The translations under genes and the position numbers were made by a program. Shown here one piece after another: positions 63,742 to 64,000 of a stretch of 64,000 nucleotides of DNA; the first letter of the stretch is position 1; every line of letters begins with the position of its first letter. Source of the stretch: an uncultured Ruminococcus sp. (GTDB lineage Bacteria > Bacillota > Clostridia > Oscillospirales > Ruminococcaceae); assembly GCA_934474025.1 (NCBI GenBank), contig CAKSMF010000006.1:62001-126000 (forward strand), given 5' to 3'. The notes beneath the pieces were generated by a model. The model saw nothing but the letters and a program-made list of their open reading frames with translations, was not told the origin of the DNA and did no database searches.

Positions 63742-64000
63742 TCAGTCAAGGACAGGCATTACAGCTAAAGCTTTCATTTGTTCAGCCATATTCTTTGCCT
63801 GTTTAAATGTAAGAGCATCATTAGTAACAAATGCATATTCGCTTCCGTCTTCATGAACGTCATAAGTATCTCCGATTCCTGTTGACAAAACGTTTTCAGA
63901 CGGTGTACGGAAATACCAACGTGCTGTGAAATTATCAACATCATCAATAAATGAATCGTCCTGTGATGATTCCCATGTTTGTGAAAATACTGTTACATCA
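63742..64000 (-). CDS. Uncharacterised protein, C-terminal 85 residues only
   Basis: The frame is open from the right edge to TGA at 63744-63742. The visible part includes FTARWYFRTPSENVLSTGIG, YDVHEDGSEYAFVTNDAL and a helical end KQAKNMAEQMKALAVMPVLD. No domain is recognised. The start lies beyond the window. Confidence 0.6.
   Translation of the reverse strand, partial: DVTVFSQTWESSQDDSFIDDVDNFTARWYFRTPSENVLSTGIGDTYDVHEDGSEYAFVTNDALTFKQAKNMAEQMKALAVMPVLD

Overview
The window is AT-rich DNA with short intergenic gaps, AGGAGG-type ribosome binding sites and near-consensus sigma-A promoters (TTGACA, 17 bp, TATAAT). Many genes end in TGA, so the code is the standard bacterial one. The gene content and protein style point to a low-GC clostridial Firmicute, probably a Ruminococcus-like member of the Oscillospiraceae: a dockerin-like segment on a lipoprotein, a GLUG-repeat exoprotein, GPH sugar symport with a GH2 beta-galactosidase, and Bce-like peptide-resistance modules. 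No rRNA, tRNA, CRISPR array, prophage or insertion sequence was recognised.

Layout. 0-4.4 kb: lactose-type locus (GH2 beta-galactosidase running off the left edge, GPH symporter, divergent AraC regulator). 4.4-9.4 kb: two-component system with a soluble kinase plus an ABC/FtsX transporter. 9.4-12.3 kb: YunG-like protein, a structured non-coding segment and RecD2. 12.3-18 kb: a secreted GLUG protein with a 38-residue peptide gene behind it, divergent from an S26-type peptidase and an ABC exporter. 18-25 kb: xpt, cardiolipin synthase, dCMP deaminase, a sugar-binding-domain/GGDEF fusion, pyrophosphatase and PRPP synthetase. 25.1-30 kb: FMN-riboswitch riboflavin operon (ribD, ribE, unknown gene, ribBA, ribH, HAD phosphatase). 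30-33 kb: MacB-like ATPase-permease fusion. 33.1-39.6 kb: Pho-box-driven pstSCAB-phoU-phoP-phoR. 39.6-42.3 kb: polar amino-acid ABC transporter, preceded by a self-contained 18-residue Cys-rich peptide unit. 42.3-44.7 kb: methyltransferase, then a decaying patch (acetyltransferase with an in-frame stop, frameshifted pilin). 44.9-51.3 kb: LysR-linked redox operon with flavoproteins, aldo/keto reductase and an iron alcohol dehydrogenase. 51.4-52.4 kb: divergent cupin/Rrf2 pair sharing three identical-format operators. 52.4-57 kb: Bce-type ABC plus two-component system. 57.1-61.4 kb: TetR and a heterodimeric YbtPQ-like ABC pair. 61.6-64 kb: O-acetylhomoserine sulfhydrylase, two small proteins and a partial gene.

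How the parts work together. The window mixes housekeeping supply pathways (riboflavin, PRPP, phosphate, sulfur amino acids) with envelope-stress and transport modules that each carry their own regulator. Most local regulators sit next to matching inverted repeats that can be read directly from the sequence. The least explained parts are the 18-residue Cys-rich unit upstream of the amino-acid transporter, the structured RNA before recD2, and the peptide/exoprotein/peptidase/exporter block.
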